From an uncultured bacterium (GTDB lineage Bacteria > Zixibacteria > MSB-5A5 > CAIYYT01), in contig CAIYYT010000058.1 in the NCBI GenBank assembly GCA_903930455.1, forward strand, positions 1 through 35,763: DNA of 35,763 bases, written 5' to 3'. Both the position numbers and the translations under genes were made by a program. The first letter of the stretch is position 1. Each line of letters starts with the position of its first letter. This document shows, piece by piece, positions 24,026 through 31,627 of the stretch. The notes below the pieces were generated by a model. It saw only the letters and a list, made by a program, of their open reading frames with translations. It ran no database searches and had not been told where the DNA came from.

Positions 24026-25741
24026 ATGATCCGGATCGGACTCGGACAAATCAATCCTACCGTTGGCGATTTTGACGGAAACTCGCAGAAAATCGCCGGT
24101 TTTATTGCAGAGGCAAAAGCCCAGCAATGCGACCTCGTGCTTTTTCCGGAACTGGCGCTCTGTGGCTATCCGCCAGAGGATTTGCTGCTCAAAAAGGCGT
24201 TTGTCGGCGCAAACTGCCATTACTTGCGCAAACTCGCGACCATTTGTAAGGGGATCAATGTCATCTGCGGATACGCTGGTTCGCGGGGGGATAGCGTGTA
24301 TAATTCGGCCGCTGTCATTGGCAGTGGTAAGGTCTTGTTGTCTTACAACAAGATTGCGCTACCCAACTACGGGGTCTTTGATGAAAGGCGTTATTTCGTC
24401 CCGGGCAGCGAAGTCCCATTGCTGCAGCTCGGCAAAACACTGATTGGGATCAATATCTGCGAGGATATCTGGGTCTGTCCCGGGGTTACCGAACAGCAGG
24501 CAGCACTCGGAGCCCAACTGGTACTCAATATCTCCTCATCGCCATACCATAAGCACAAGGTGGAAGAGCGGATTGAAATGCTGCAGGATCGCGCCCGAAG
24601 CAACCATTGCTACGTTGGTTACATCAACTCCGTGGGGGGACAGGATGAACTGGTTTTTGACGGCGCCTCATTGGTGATCGACCCGACCGGCAAAGTGATT
24701 GCCAGAGCGGCACAGTTTGCAGAAGAACTATTGGTCGTCGATATACCGGAGATCAAAGAACATCGCCGTGGTCGGCAAGGACCTCGCGGCGATACTGATA
24801 TTTCTGCGCAAGGCTTTGCCGTCAGACGAGTGGAACTGAAAGTACCATCAGTCGGCAAACCGCGCCGTGCTCGCAAGGCCCAATGCGCGAAGCGACTGGT
24901 TGAGGCAGAGGAAGTGTATCAGGCGGTTACACTAGGCGTGCGCGACTATATCTATAAGAACGGTTTTCGACAAGTGATCATCGGTTTGTCCGGTGGTATC
25001 GACTCTGCGCTGACCGCCGCGATTGCGGTGGACGCGATCGGCAAGGAAAATGTATTCACATTGTTTCTGCCTTCGCGCTATAGTTCCGAACTATCCCGCG
25101 TCGCCGCCAAGCGGCAGGCGAAGCTACTAGGAATTCGAATGGATACCGTGTCGATTGACGAACTCTTTGAGGAGTATGAAGAGACGCTGGCGCCGCTCTT
25201 TCGCGATCCCAAGTCCGGTTTGACCGAGGAGAACCTGCAAGCGCGCATTCGGGGTAATATCCTGATGGCGTTCTCCAACAAACTCGGCTACTTGGTACTG
25301 AGTACGAGCAACAAGTCCGAAGCGGCGGTCGGTTACACGACCCTCTACGGTGACATGGTTGGTGGTTTCTCAGTGTTGAAGGATATCCCCAAAACGCTGG
25401 TTTACAAGATCTGCGAACATCTCAATCGCTTCCGGGGACGAGAAATCATCGCGCAGGAAATCATTGACCGCCCTCCCACGGCAGAGTTAAAGGACAACCA
25501 GTTAGACAGCGATTCACTGCCGCCGTACGAAATTCTCGACGAAATTCTGAGGTTGCACGTCGAGCTTGATTGGAATGATCGTGAGATCATCGCCGCCGGT
25601 TTTGAGAAAAGGACGGTGGAACGTGTGATCCGTATGGTCGGAGCAGCCGAGTATAAGCGTCGGCAGTCAGCGCCGGGCGTCAAAATCACACCCCGCGCTT
25701 TTGGCAAGGATCGTCGCTGGCCGATTACAAACAAGTTCTGA
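24026..25741 (+). CDS. nadE: Glutamine-dependent NAD+ synthetase
   Basis: A 571-residue two-domain enzyme. The N-terminal nitrilase-type glutaminase has the catalytic triad E42 (FPELALCGYPPEDLLL), K109 (SYNKIALPNYGVFDERRYF) and C145 (GINICEDIW). The C-terminal synthetase has the P-loop LSGGIDSALT near residue 321, STSNKSEAAVGYTTLYGDM and DRPPTAELKDNQLDSDSLPP. It makes NAD+ from deamido-NAD using glutamine. GGGGAGA six bases before ATG 24026 sets the start. The gene is full length and monocistronic, divergent from the Rrf2 unit. Confidence 0.97.
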   Translation: MIRIGLGQINPTVGDFDGNSQKIAGFIAEAKAQQCDLVLFPELALCGYPPEDLLLKKAFVGANCHYLRKLATICKGINVICGYAGSRGDSVYNSAAVIGSGKVLLSYNKIALPNYGVFDERRYFVPGSEVPLLQLGKTLIGINICEDIWVCPGVTEQQAALGAQLVLNISSSPYHKHKVEERIEMLQDRARSNHCYVGYINSVGGQDELVFDGASLVIDPTGKVIARAAQFAEELLVVDIPEIKEHRRGRQGPRGDTDISAQGFAVRRVELKVPSVGKPRRARKAQCAKRLVEAEEVYQAVTLGVRDYIYKNGFRQVIIGLSGGIDSALTAAIAVDAIGKENVFTLFLPSRYSSELSRVAAKRQAKLLGIRMDTVSIDELFEEYEETLAPLFRDPKSGLTEENLQARIRGNILMAFSNKLGYLVLSTSNKSEAAVGYTTLYGDMVGGFSVLKDIPKTLVYKICEHLNRFRGREIIAQEIIDRPPTAELKDNQLDSDSLPPYEILDEILRLHVELDWNDREIIAAGFEKRTVERVIRMVGAAEYKRRQSAPGVKITPRAFGKDRRWPITNKF

Positions 25742-25894
25742 GATACCGAGGGTTTGAGGACTAGATCCATGCGTGACTTTCGTAATGTTCGATGGTATTT
25801 GCACCTTTCCCACTTCGGAAGATCCGACCCATCCAATGAGCCGAGAATAGCTTGCGTAACATAGACAAACTAACCTGCGGACAAAGGAGGTTCG

Positions 25895-26347
25895 ATGCTG
25901 AAAGAGTTCAAAGAGTTTGCGATGCGTGGCAACGTCGTCGACATGGCGATCGGTATCATTATCGGCGCGGCATTCGGCTCAATTGTCACTTCGCTCGTTG
26001 CCGACGTGATCATGCCACCGATCGGATTGCTTCTGGGCAACGTTGATTTCTCCAATCTCTTCGTAACTTTGAGAAATGGAGCCGCGGCGGGACCATATTC
26101 ATCGGTGGCGCAGGCCAAAGCCGCCGGCGCCGTGACCCTCAACTATGGACTGTTCATAAACGCGGTAATCAGTTTCCTGATAGTTGCGTTTGCAGTCTTT
26201 ATCCTGATTCGCGCGATCAATAAGCTCAAACGTCCGGAAGTCAAGCCCGTAGAAGTGCCTGCCACCAAAGAGTGTGCTTACTGCTATTCTACGATTCCGA
26301 TCAAGGCGGTCCGCTGCCCGGCCTGCACTTCGGAACTGAAAGCATAG
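25895..26347 (+). CDS. mscL: Large-conductance mechanosensitive channel MscL with zinc ribbon
   Basis: A 150-residue MscL: N-terminal helix and TM1 [20 protein letters not shown] (10-29), periplasmic loop 55-80, TM2 [20 protein letters not shown] (87-106), then instead of the usual charged C-terminal coil alone there is a four-cysteine ribbon, CAYC (127-130) and CPAC (141-144). The channel opens under membrane tension to release osmolytes. The zinc-ribbon tail recurs in some MscL homologues of non-model bacteria. GGAGG seven bases before ATG 25895 gives a strong start. A bidirectional terminator follows. Confidence 0.96.
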   Translation: MLKEFKEFAMRGNVVDMAIGIIIGAAFGSIVTSLVADVIMPPIGLLLGNVDFSNLFVTLRNGAAAGPYSSVAQAKAAGAVTLNYGLFINAVISFLIVAFAVFILIRAINKLKRPEVKPVEVPATKECAYCYSTIPIKAVRCPACTSELKA

Positions 26348-26391
26348 CATCGACTTCTCACCGGAAGGATCTAGTCGAAACCACAATAACA

Positions 26392-26422
26392 AACCCCACC
26401 TCGTTTGCGACGGGGTGGGGTT
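26392..26422. terminator. Bidirectional terminator between mscL and the flavoprotein gene
   Basis: AACCCCACC (26392-26400) pairs with GGTGGGGTT (26414-26422) over a 13-base loop. It serves the converging mscL (+) and the long minus-strand array. The T tracts on both sides are short. Confidence 0.7.
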
Positions 26423-26455
26423 ACTATTCTGTCAGCTTATCGGTGAAGCTTGCAG

Positions 26456-27094
26456 CTACTTCCCTTTGCGGATGTCGGTCGAATAGCCGGGGAATGTACT
26501 CGCTTCGGGATTGCAGTATTTCTTGGCGTTGTTGATTGCTGTCGCTGCTTCAGCACTGGCGATCGTGATAAAATTCATCTCCTTGGGTTTGGCAATGACA
26601 TCACCACAGGCAAACAGGCCCGCTAGGTTGGTTTGCATGTTGGCATCGACAACGACACCGAGTTCGTTCACTTTCAGACCGATCTTCTTGAACGAGTCGA
26701 GCAAGACATTGTGCTTCTTCTGAAGATTCTGCAAAGTGCCGATTGCCAGCACCACGGTTGTGGAGAAATGATCGTTTTTGTCAGTCGAGATTTTCCAGAC
26801 CTTCTTGGTATTGTCAAAGGCCAGCGTGTTAACCTTCTCGCCTTTGCAGATCGTATGATCATACGCTGCCGCCTGCTCGATGAATCTTTCTGCCAGTTTT
26901 TCGGCGGTAATCAGCACAAAACCGGCGACGTCACGCAATACTTCGTTAGGGTATTCATGCACCAATGCGCCACCAAGAGCCTTGGTCGCTTCGATAACCT
27001 TGGTTCTGGCATCGCGCAGTCCAGCGTAGAAGGACCCGAACAGTCCCGCCGGTCCACCGCCGATAATCGTGATATCATAAACTTCTGTTGGCAT
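26456..27094 (-). CDS. Miniature TrxR-like flavoprotein lacking the NAD(P)H domain
   Basis: A 212-residue FAD protein of the thioredoxin reductase/ferredoxin-NADP reductase type 2 superfamily. The FAD N-terminal motif is IIGGGPAGLFGSFYAGLRDA (9-28), and the C-terminal FAD segment has NLAGLFACGDVIAKPKEMN followed by ASAEAATAINNAKKY. Between them the protein runs straight from VVLAIGTLQNL to GVVVDANMQTN: the central NAD(P)H-binding domain with its second GxGxxA motif (normally about 110 residues) is missing, and there is no CxxC redox pair. Normal relatives have 300-340 residues. The joined segments read smoothly and the GGAGG site before ATG 27094 is strong, so it looks like a real minimal protein, not a fragment. 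It is the last gene of the iscS-iscU-ferritin array, so a partner there may feed it electrons (inference). Confidence 0.85.
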   Translation of the reverse strand: MPTEVYDITIIGGGPAGLFGSFYAGLRDARTKVIEATKALGGALVHEYPNEVLRDVAGFVLITAEKLAERFIEQAAAYDHTICKGEKVNTLAFDNTKKVWKISTDKNDHFSTTVVLAIGTLQNLQKKHNVLLDSFKKIGLKVNELGVVVDANMQTNLAGLFACGDVIAKPKEMNFITIASAEAATAINNAKKYCNPEASTFPGYSTDIRKGK

Positions 27095-27146
27095 TGTCGA
27101 TTACCTCCGTTATTCCCTGAGCTTGCCTGGACACCATCCGGCGCCT

Positions 27147-27644
27147 CTATTCCTCCATCATTGCCGAGCCGTCATAGCTGAACCAGTCGGTATGACCGCG
27201 CAAGGATTCACGCTCGGCGGCGAGCAACTCATAGTGGCTATCTTCTTCGGCGACCAACTCGGCGAAGACTTCTCTAATGTCCTTGTCGGTGGCCTTGTCC
27301 TCACCGGATTTGTAATGCCTGGCGGACAAGCGCTCAGCTTCCAAAGCCAACTCGATGAGCCGAAACGTATCCTTCTCTGCCAGCGGCTTGTCACCGAAAG
27401 CATCCTTGAAAACACCGAGTCCTTGGGACGGCAAGTTTGTAGCTTCACCGCCGACACACTTGGCGTAAAGAGTACGCAGCCGGCGCTCGTGATTCATTTC
27501 GTCATTCGCCAGTTGCTCGATCTTCTTGCGCGCATCAGGATGCACGATTTTCTTCGCCAGCGTTGAATAGAAGTTCTGTCCCTCAATTTCGGTCTTGATG
27601 CCGAACTTGATTATTTCCGCGATTTCATGCTTGGGGTCGGACAT
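27147..27644 (-). CDS. Ferritin-like diiron protein (rubrerythrin-type domain)
   Basis: A 165-residue four-helix bundle with diiron ligands in EIEGQNFYSTLA, LANDEMNHERRLRTLY (ExxH), LALEAERLSARHYKS and AELVAEEDSHYELLAAE (ExxH). It ends in the GHTDWFSYD tail often seen in rubrerythrin-like proteins of anaerobes. No rubredoxin domain is present, so an external electron donor is needed for peroxide reduction; alternatively it may store or hand over iron. It sits 17 bases after iscU and 52 before the flavoprotein gene, so iron delivery or oxygen protection for cluster assembly is a reasonable inference. GGAG precedes ATG 27644. Confidence 0.88.
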   Translation of the reverse strand: MSDPKHEIAEIIKFGIKTEIEGQNFYSTLAKKIVHPDARKKIEQLANDEMNHERRLRTLYAKCVGGEATNLPSQGLGVFKDAFGDKPLAEKDTFRLIELALEAERLSARHYKSGEDKATDKDIREVFAELVAEEDSHYELLAAERESLRGHTDWFSYDGSAMMEE

Positions 27645-27661
27645 ATCATATCTCCATCGGA

Positions 27662-28072
27662 CTATACTTCGAAACTTCCGGGCTTCTGTTCCTGCGACTG
27701 GTTATACTGCTCCAGCGCCTTGATCAGCGCCTCTTCGGCCATCACCGAACAGTGCATCTTGACCGGCGGCAGACCGTCAAGCGCCTCGGCGACCGCCTGA
27801 TTCGATATCGACTTGGCTTCCTCCAGCGACTTGCCTTTGAGCATTTCGGTCAGCATTGAGGAAGTGGCAATGGCGGCGCCACAGCCAAAGGTTTTGAATT
27901 TCGCATCGACAATAATGCCGTTTTCGATTTTGAGGTATAAGCGCATCATGTCGCCGCAAGCGGGGTTACCAACATCCGCCACGACAGTGGCGTCGGCAAT
28001 CTCTCCCATATTGCGGGGATTGACGAAATGATCCATCACTTTTTTGGAATATGGCGAAGCACCTTCAGGCAT
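27662..28072 (-). CDS. iscU: Iron-sulfur cluster scaffold IscU/NifU-like
   Basis: A 136-residue IscU-type scaffold. All assembly residues are present: C39 and D41 (GNPACGDMM), C64 (FKTFGCGAAIATSS), H107 and C108 (VKMHCSVMAEEAL). It builds Fe-S clusters on three cysteines and passes them on. I place the start at ATG 28072 behind GGGAG; an in-frame ATG at 28108 would add twelve residues that the family lacks and has no ribosome site. It follows the IscS-like gene by 110 bases and precedes the ferritin-like gene. The scaffold is intact, in contrast to its partner, whose PLP lysine is missing. Confidence 0.93.
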   Translation of the reverse strand: MPEGASPYSKKVMDHFVNPRNMGEIADATVVADVGNPACGDMMRLYLKIENGIIVDAKFKTFGCGAAIATSSMLTEMLKGKSLEEAKSISNQAVAEALDGLPPVKMHCSVMAEEALIKALEQYNQSQEQKPGSFEV

Positions 28073-28182
28073 AATCACTCCCACTACAGATACGTTGGTC
28101 AAGGACATATCTATAGTATAGTAATTTATGCAAAATGCGTCCGGTTGGTACTACTTTCTTGGGCGATTTAGGATTCTAATTG

Positions 28183-29409
28183 TCATTGATACGGATTCTT
28201 CCCCTTCAGCTTGTCCGCCCACAAGGGAGACATGGCCAGCAGACGTTCGACAACCTGCGGAAAGATCTGAAGGAAATAGTCAACTTCGTTTGTGGTATTG
28301 CCCTTGCCCATCGAAACTGTGAGTGAACCGGAGCAGTACTCGGCAGGCACACCAACCGCGGTAAGGACATGTGATGCCGCCAGATCATGCTCATCCTGCC
28401 CTCTCATATTCGAGGCACACGCCGACCCGGAAGCGGTCTGGATGCCGTAGACATTGAGGAAAAGCAGAAGTGATTCCCCTTCAATGTATTCCATCCAGAA
28501 ACTAACATGACCCGGTAGTCGCTGTGATGGATGGCCAGTGAAATGCAGAAATTCGTATTTCTGTGACAGACCATCCCAGAGTCTCTGTTGCAGGCCGCTA
28601 AGATGTTCATGTCGCTGGGGCATTTCGGTCAATGCCAATTCTGCTGCTTTCGCCATACCAACTATACCCGCCAGATTTTCCGTGCCAGAACGATAGCCGC
28701 GTTCCTGAAATCCGCCGATGATTTGGGCTTCAAGCTTGATGCCGGGCTTCAGATAGAGAGCACCCACACCTTTGGGCCCATAGAAGTTGTGTGCCGAGAC
28801 CGTCAGGGCATCAACGCCAAGATCGACTACGTCGATGGGGATATTGCCTGCTGATGCGGCGGCATCACTATGGAAAAATATCCCTGCTTCCTTCGCGATA
28901 ATGGCTAGCTCCTTGATGTTCTGGATCGTGCCGATTTCGGATGAAGCGTGCTGAATTGAGATCAGCGCGGTGTCGCGGCGCATGGCGGCGTTAAGCTTGT
29001 CGGGATGTACCAATCCCAGATTATCCACCGGCAGCAATGTCAGGTCATAGCCCTCGCGCTTCAGTTTCAAACAAAGATTAATGACGGAGTAGTGCTCGAT
29101 TTCGGAGATGATCAGGTGCTTGCCGCGCTCTTGGTTAGCTTCAAGGTAGCCGCGTATTGCGAGGTTGTTCGCCTCCGTGGCGCCGGAAGTGAAGATGATT
29201 GTCTCGGCGGGGGCGTTGATCAGCCGGGCGACGGTTTCCCGCGATTGATCCAACTCCTGATTGGCCTCGACCCCCTTGGAGTGCACGTGTGATGACGGGT
29301 TGCCAAAACGTTCGGCGAAGTAGGGGAGCATCGCCTCGACCACTCTGGAATCGACCGGTGTAGTAGCGGCATGATCAAAATAGATGTTTCGTTGGGCGTC
29401 AGGTTGCAT
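28183..29409 (-). CDS. IscS/NifS-like cysteine desulfurase homologue with Asn in place of the PLP lysine
   Basis: A 408-residue fold-type I aminotransferase of the IscS family: YFDHAATTPVDSRVVEAMLP, FTSGATEANNLAIRG, H106 in EIEHYSV, GYRSGTENLAG, and the mobile-loop cysteine C331 in TASGSACAS. The residue that should form the Schiff base with PLP (SAHK in normal enzymes) is asparagine N208 in SAHNFYGPKGVGAL (codon AAC, complement of 28786-28788). Other cofactor contacts differ too: Asn-Asn-Glu is SSE (156-158), and the Gln of the HxDAxQ motif is A185 (HSDAAAS). Asp182 and His207 are kept. A known parallel is Archaeoglobus fulgidus IscS, which lacks this lysine. The loop after the cysteine has extra residues (NMRGQDEHDLA). 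GGAGG before ATG 29409 and close packing with iscU show a maintained gene. A normal desulfurase reaction is doubtful. Confidence 0.9.
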   Translation of the reverse strand: MQPDAQRNIYFDHAATTPVDSRVVEAMLPYFAERFGNPSSHVHSKGVEANQELDQSRETVARLINAPAETIIFTSGATEANNLAIRGYLEANQERGKHLIISEIEHYSVINLCLKLKREGYDLTLLPVDNLGLVHPDKLNAAMRRDTALISIQHASSEIGTIQNIKELAIIAKEAGIFFHSDAAASAGNIPIDVVDLGVDALTVSAHNFYGPKGVGALYLKPGIKLEAQIIGGFQERGYRSGTENLAGIVGMAKAAELALTEMPQRHEHLSGLQQRLWDGLSQKYEFLHFTGHPSQRLPGHVSFWMEYIEGESLLLFLNVYGIQTASGSACASNMRGQDEHDLAASHVLTAVGVPAEYCSGSLTVSMGKGNTTNEVDYFLQIFPQVVERLLAMSPLWADKLKGKNPYQ

Positions 29410-29524
29410 GGTTCACCTCCATGCAAATATACGCTGCACACAAAGCCGGTGCAAGGGGAAGCATTACTGCACTTATTAGACGCAATCCAAGGATAGCCAA
29501 ATCGCAGATACCGGACTGCTTGTC

Positions 29525-30538
29525 CTACTTGAAGATAATGAAGGCGACAGAGGCGAGGACGACGATCAGGATGATGATCCAGAGGGCGGGACTGATGCCA
29601 CGCTCTTTGGAAATCGCCACCTTGAAACTGACCGTAGCGCCTGCCGATGCAGAGGGAATCTCCGGTTCGGATGAAAACTTGGCAGCGATCACCTCGGCAA
29701 TACGCGCGATCTGGTTGTCTTCGCTCCAATCGATGGTTACGCGTCTAACTTCCTCGAAATCGGATATTTCCTCCTGATCAATGGCCTTGGCCACAACCAG
29801 CGTGATATTGTCGTTGCCGCCGGCTTCATTGGCTTTGGCAGTCAGCTCCTGCACTAACCGACTGATATCTTCCCCGCAAGAGGTTGCCGCTTTCAGGATG
29901 TCTGTATCGGATACCAGGCCGCACAATCCATCGGAACAGAGCAGAAACACGTCACCTGTGGCGAAACGAATTTGGGAAATATCCGTTCGGACGGCGGTAC
30001 GGGTGCCGAGAGCGCGGGTGATAACATTGCGGTTGACTAGATTTTCCGACTCTTCCTCAGTCAAATGGTGTTTCTCCATTACTTCGCTTATCCAGGAGTG
30101 ATCAATGGTCACCCGCTTGATATTACCATTGCGAATTAGATAAGCACGGCTGTCGCCAACATGGCAGATGGAGGCGACACCATCTTTAAAGTGGCAAGCC
30201 ACAACGGTTGTGCCCATGCCGGTGTGACTGGACGACTGCTTGGCGCGATCAATGATCCGCTGGTTGGCGACGGCGATGACTCCGACGAGGAGCTTGCCCT
30301 CAGGCGTGAGTTCTTCGGGATACGGGAAGCTCTCCCCCGTAAAGAGATCGAGGTCGTGTTCTTTGATGATCGCTGTGATTGTCTCGACCGCCAATTGCGA
30401 GGCGACCTCTCCCGCAGCATGCCCACCCATACCATCGCACACCATTATTAAATTCTGCTCGGTGAGAATGGCGTACGAGTCTTCGTTGTGGTCGCGCACC
30501 TTGCCGACATCGGTGCCACCGGCATAAAGCATCTGCAT
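29525..30538 (-). CDS. Membrane-anchored PP2C-type protein phosphatase
   Basis: A 337-residue PPM phosphatase with the metal-binding motifs in order: VRDHNEDSYAIL, MVCDGMGGHAAGEVASQLAV, SICHVGDSRAYLIR, FLLCSDGLCGLV and GGNDNITLVVAKA. It removes phosphate from Ser/Thr of partner proteins. After the domain (about residue 250) comes a linker and a C-terminal helix (PALWIIILIVVLASVAFIIF), so it is tail-anchored with the catalytic domain in the cytoplasm. It starts ten bases after the FHA gene and belongs with it and the kinase-like gene. All catalytic aspartates are present, so it should be active. Confidence 0.93.
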   Translation of the reverse strand: MQMLYAGGTDVGKVRDHNEDSYAILTEQNLIMVCDGMGGHAAGEVASQLAVETITAIIKEHDLDLFTGESFPYPEELTPEGKLLVGVIAVANQRIIDRAKQSSSHTGMGTTVVACHFKDGVASICHVGDSRAYLIRNGNIKRVTIDHSWISEVMEKHHLTEEESENLVNRNVITRALGTRTAVRTDISQIRFATGDVFLLCSDGLCGLVSDTDILKAATSCGEDISRLVQELTAKANEAGGNDNITLVVAKAIDQEEISDFEEVRRVTIDWSEDNQIARIAEVIAAKFSSEPEIPSASAGATVSFKVAISKERGISPALWIIILIVVLASVAFIIFK

Positions 30539-30547
30539 GTTCTTTTG

Positions 30548-31627
30548 TTACCTCAACAACAAGTATAGGGCAATAATTAGGATCACAATTACGGCTGCCA
30601 TGATTGCGATCAGTCGGGGATTGATCGGTCCGGCAAATGACATTGGCGCGAAGTTTTCTTGCCCACGAAAGCAGAGTCGCACAAAGACTTCTCCGGTCGG
30701 CGCGGGAATTGAGATGATATCCTCCGGAGCGATAAACTCTCGTTGCCCGGGTTCGATTATTTTGCGATTGATATAGGTGCGAAGCTGGCTGCGCTTGTCG
30801 GTCAGATAGAGTCCCTCATCAGTCGATGTGATTGCGCAATGCTCGCGTGAAACCGCCATTTCCGGCTGACCGTGTTCGTCGTGGTCGATCACCAGATCAC
30901 AGAGGGCGCGTTCCCTGCCGATAACGAATTCCTGCGTGTCGATTTCGAAAGCGCGGCCTTTGTGCTGGCCGGTGAGCACACAGAGCGTATAGACGGGTGT
31001 AATCTTCTGCTTCATAGACGCTTGGGGTTGCTCCGGTCTGGCTGCCGGCGGCTCCGGACGTACCGGACGCTCGGGAGCGGCAGTTGATCGATCGCGGTTT
31101 TCAGGAGGAGGCGTGGCTCGCGCCTGCTGTGCTTGTGCCGCTATGGCTTGCGAATCAATGATCATCGTCGCTTTTGCGGCGCCTTTGGGAGCGGGTCTTG
31201 GCGCTTGCGGAGCAGGTGTTGGTTCCGGCTTGGATTCGACAATTGGAATCGCCAGTGCGGTCCCTTGGTCAGGTGGCTTCGGAATGACCGGTTCGGGGTC
31301 GGGGGGCGCAGTTGACACAGGTATTGGTTGTTCCTGCTGTTCGTACTTGACTATCATGATGTAGTCGAGGAAACCAACCTTGTCGCCTTCATTCAAGACC
31401 GTCCGATCGCCGGCGGCAACGCCGTTGATGGTGAAAGCCAGATCGCGGGCGCGGCGTTCAATCTCATAACCCGAAGGTGTCTTGGCTATGAAAAAGAGGT
31501 CGCCCTCTATGCCGACAGTTTCGAGCTGGAAATCGACGGTGCTGCCTGATCCGACACGGGCGATATTGCCATCAAAATTGAAGACCTTATGGTCCATGCC
31601 ATTCTTAAGGACAATAAACTTCGCCAT
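30548..31627 (-). CDS. Tail-anchored protein with two FHA-like domains
   Basis: A 359-residue protein. A divergent FHA-like domain is at 1-95 (FNFDGNIARVGSG, INGVAAGDRTVLNEGDKV) and a recognisable FHA domain at about 205-325 (FEIDTQEFVIGRERALCDLV, then AVSREHCAIT and the TYINRKIIEPGQ turn). Between them lies a proline/alanine-rich linker (about 100-200) and at the end a transmembrane helix (LIAIMAAVIVILIIALYLLL). FHA domains bind phosphothreonine. Its start touches the stop of the kinase-like gene (1 base apart), and PP2C follows within 10 bases, so the three form a unit. The SREHC and GRE residues of the second domain suggest intact phosphopeptide binding; the first looks degenerate. Confidence 0.88.
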   Translation of the reverse strand: MAKFIVLKNGMDHKVFNFDGNIARVGSGSTVDFQLETVGIEGDLFFIAKTPSGYEIERRARDLAFTINGVAAGDRTVLNEGDKVGFLDYIMIVKYEQQEQPIPVSTAPPDPEPVIPKPPDQGTALAIPIVESKPEPTPAPQAPRPAPKGAAKATMIIDSQAIAAQAQQARATPPPENRDRSTAAPERPVRPEPPAARPEQPQASMKQKITPVYTLCVLTGQHKGRAFEIDTQEFVIGRERALCDLVIDHDEHGQPEMAVSREHCAITSTDEGLYLTDKRSQLRTYINRKIIEPGQREFIAPEDIISIPAPTGEVFVRLCFRGQENFAPMSFAGPINPRLIAIMAAVIVILIIALYLLLR

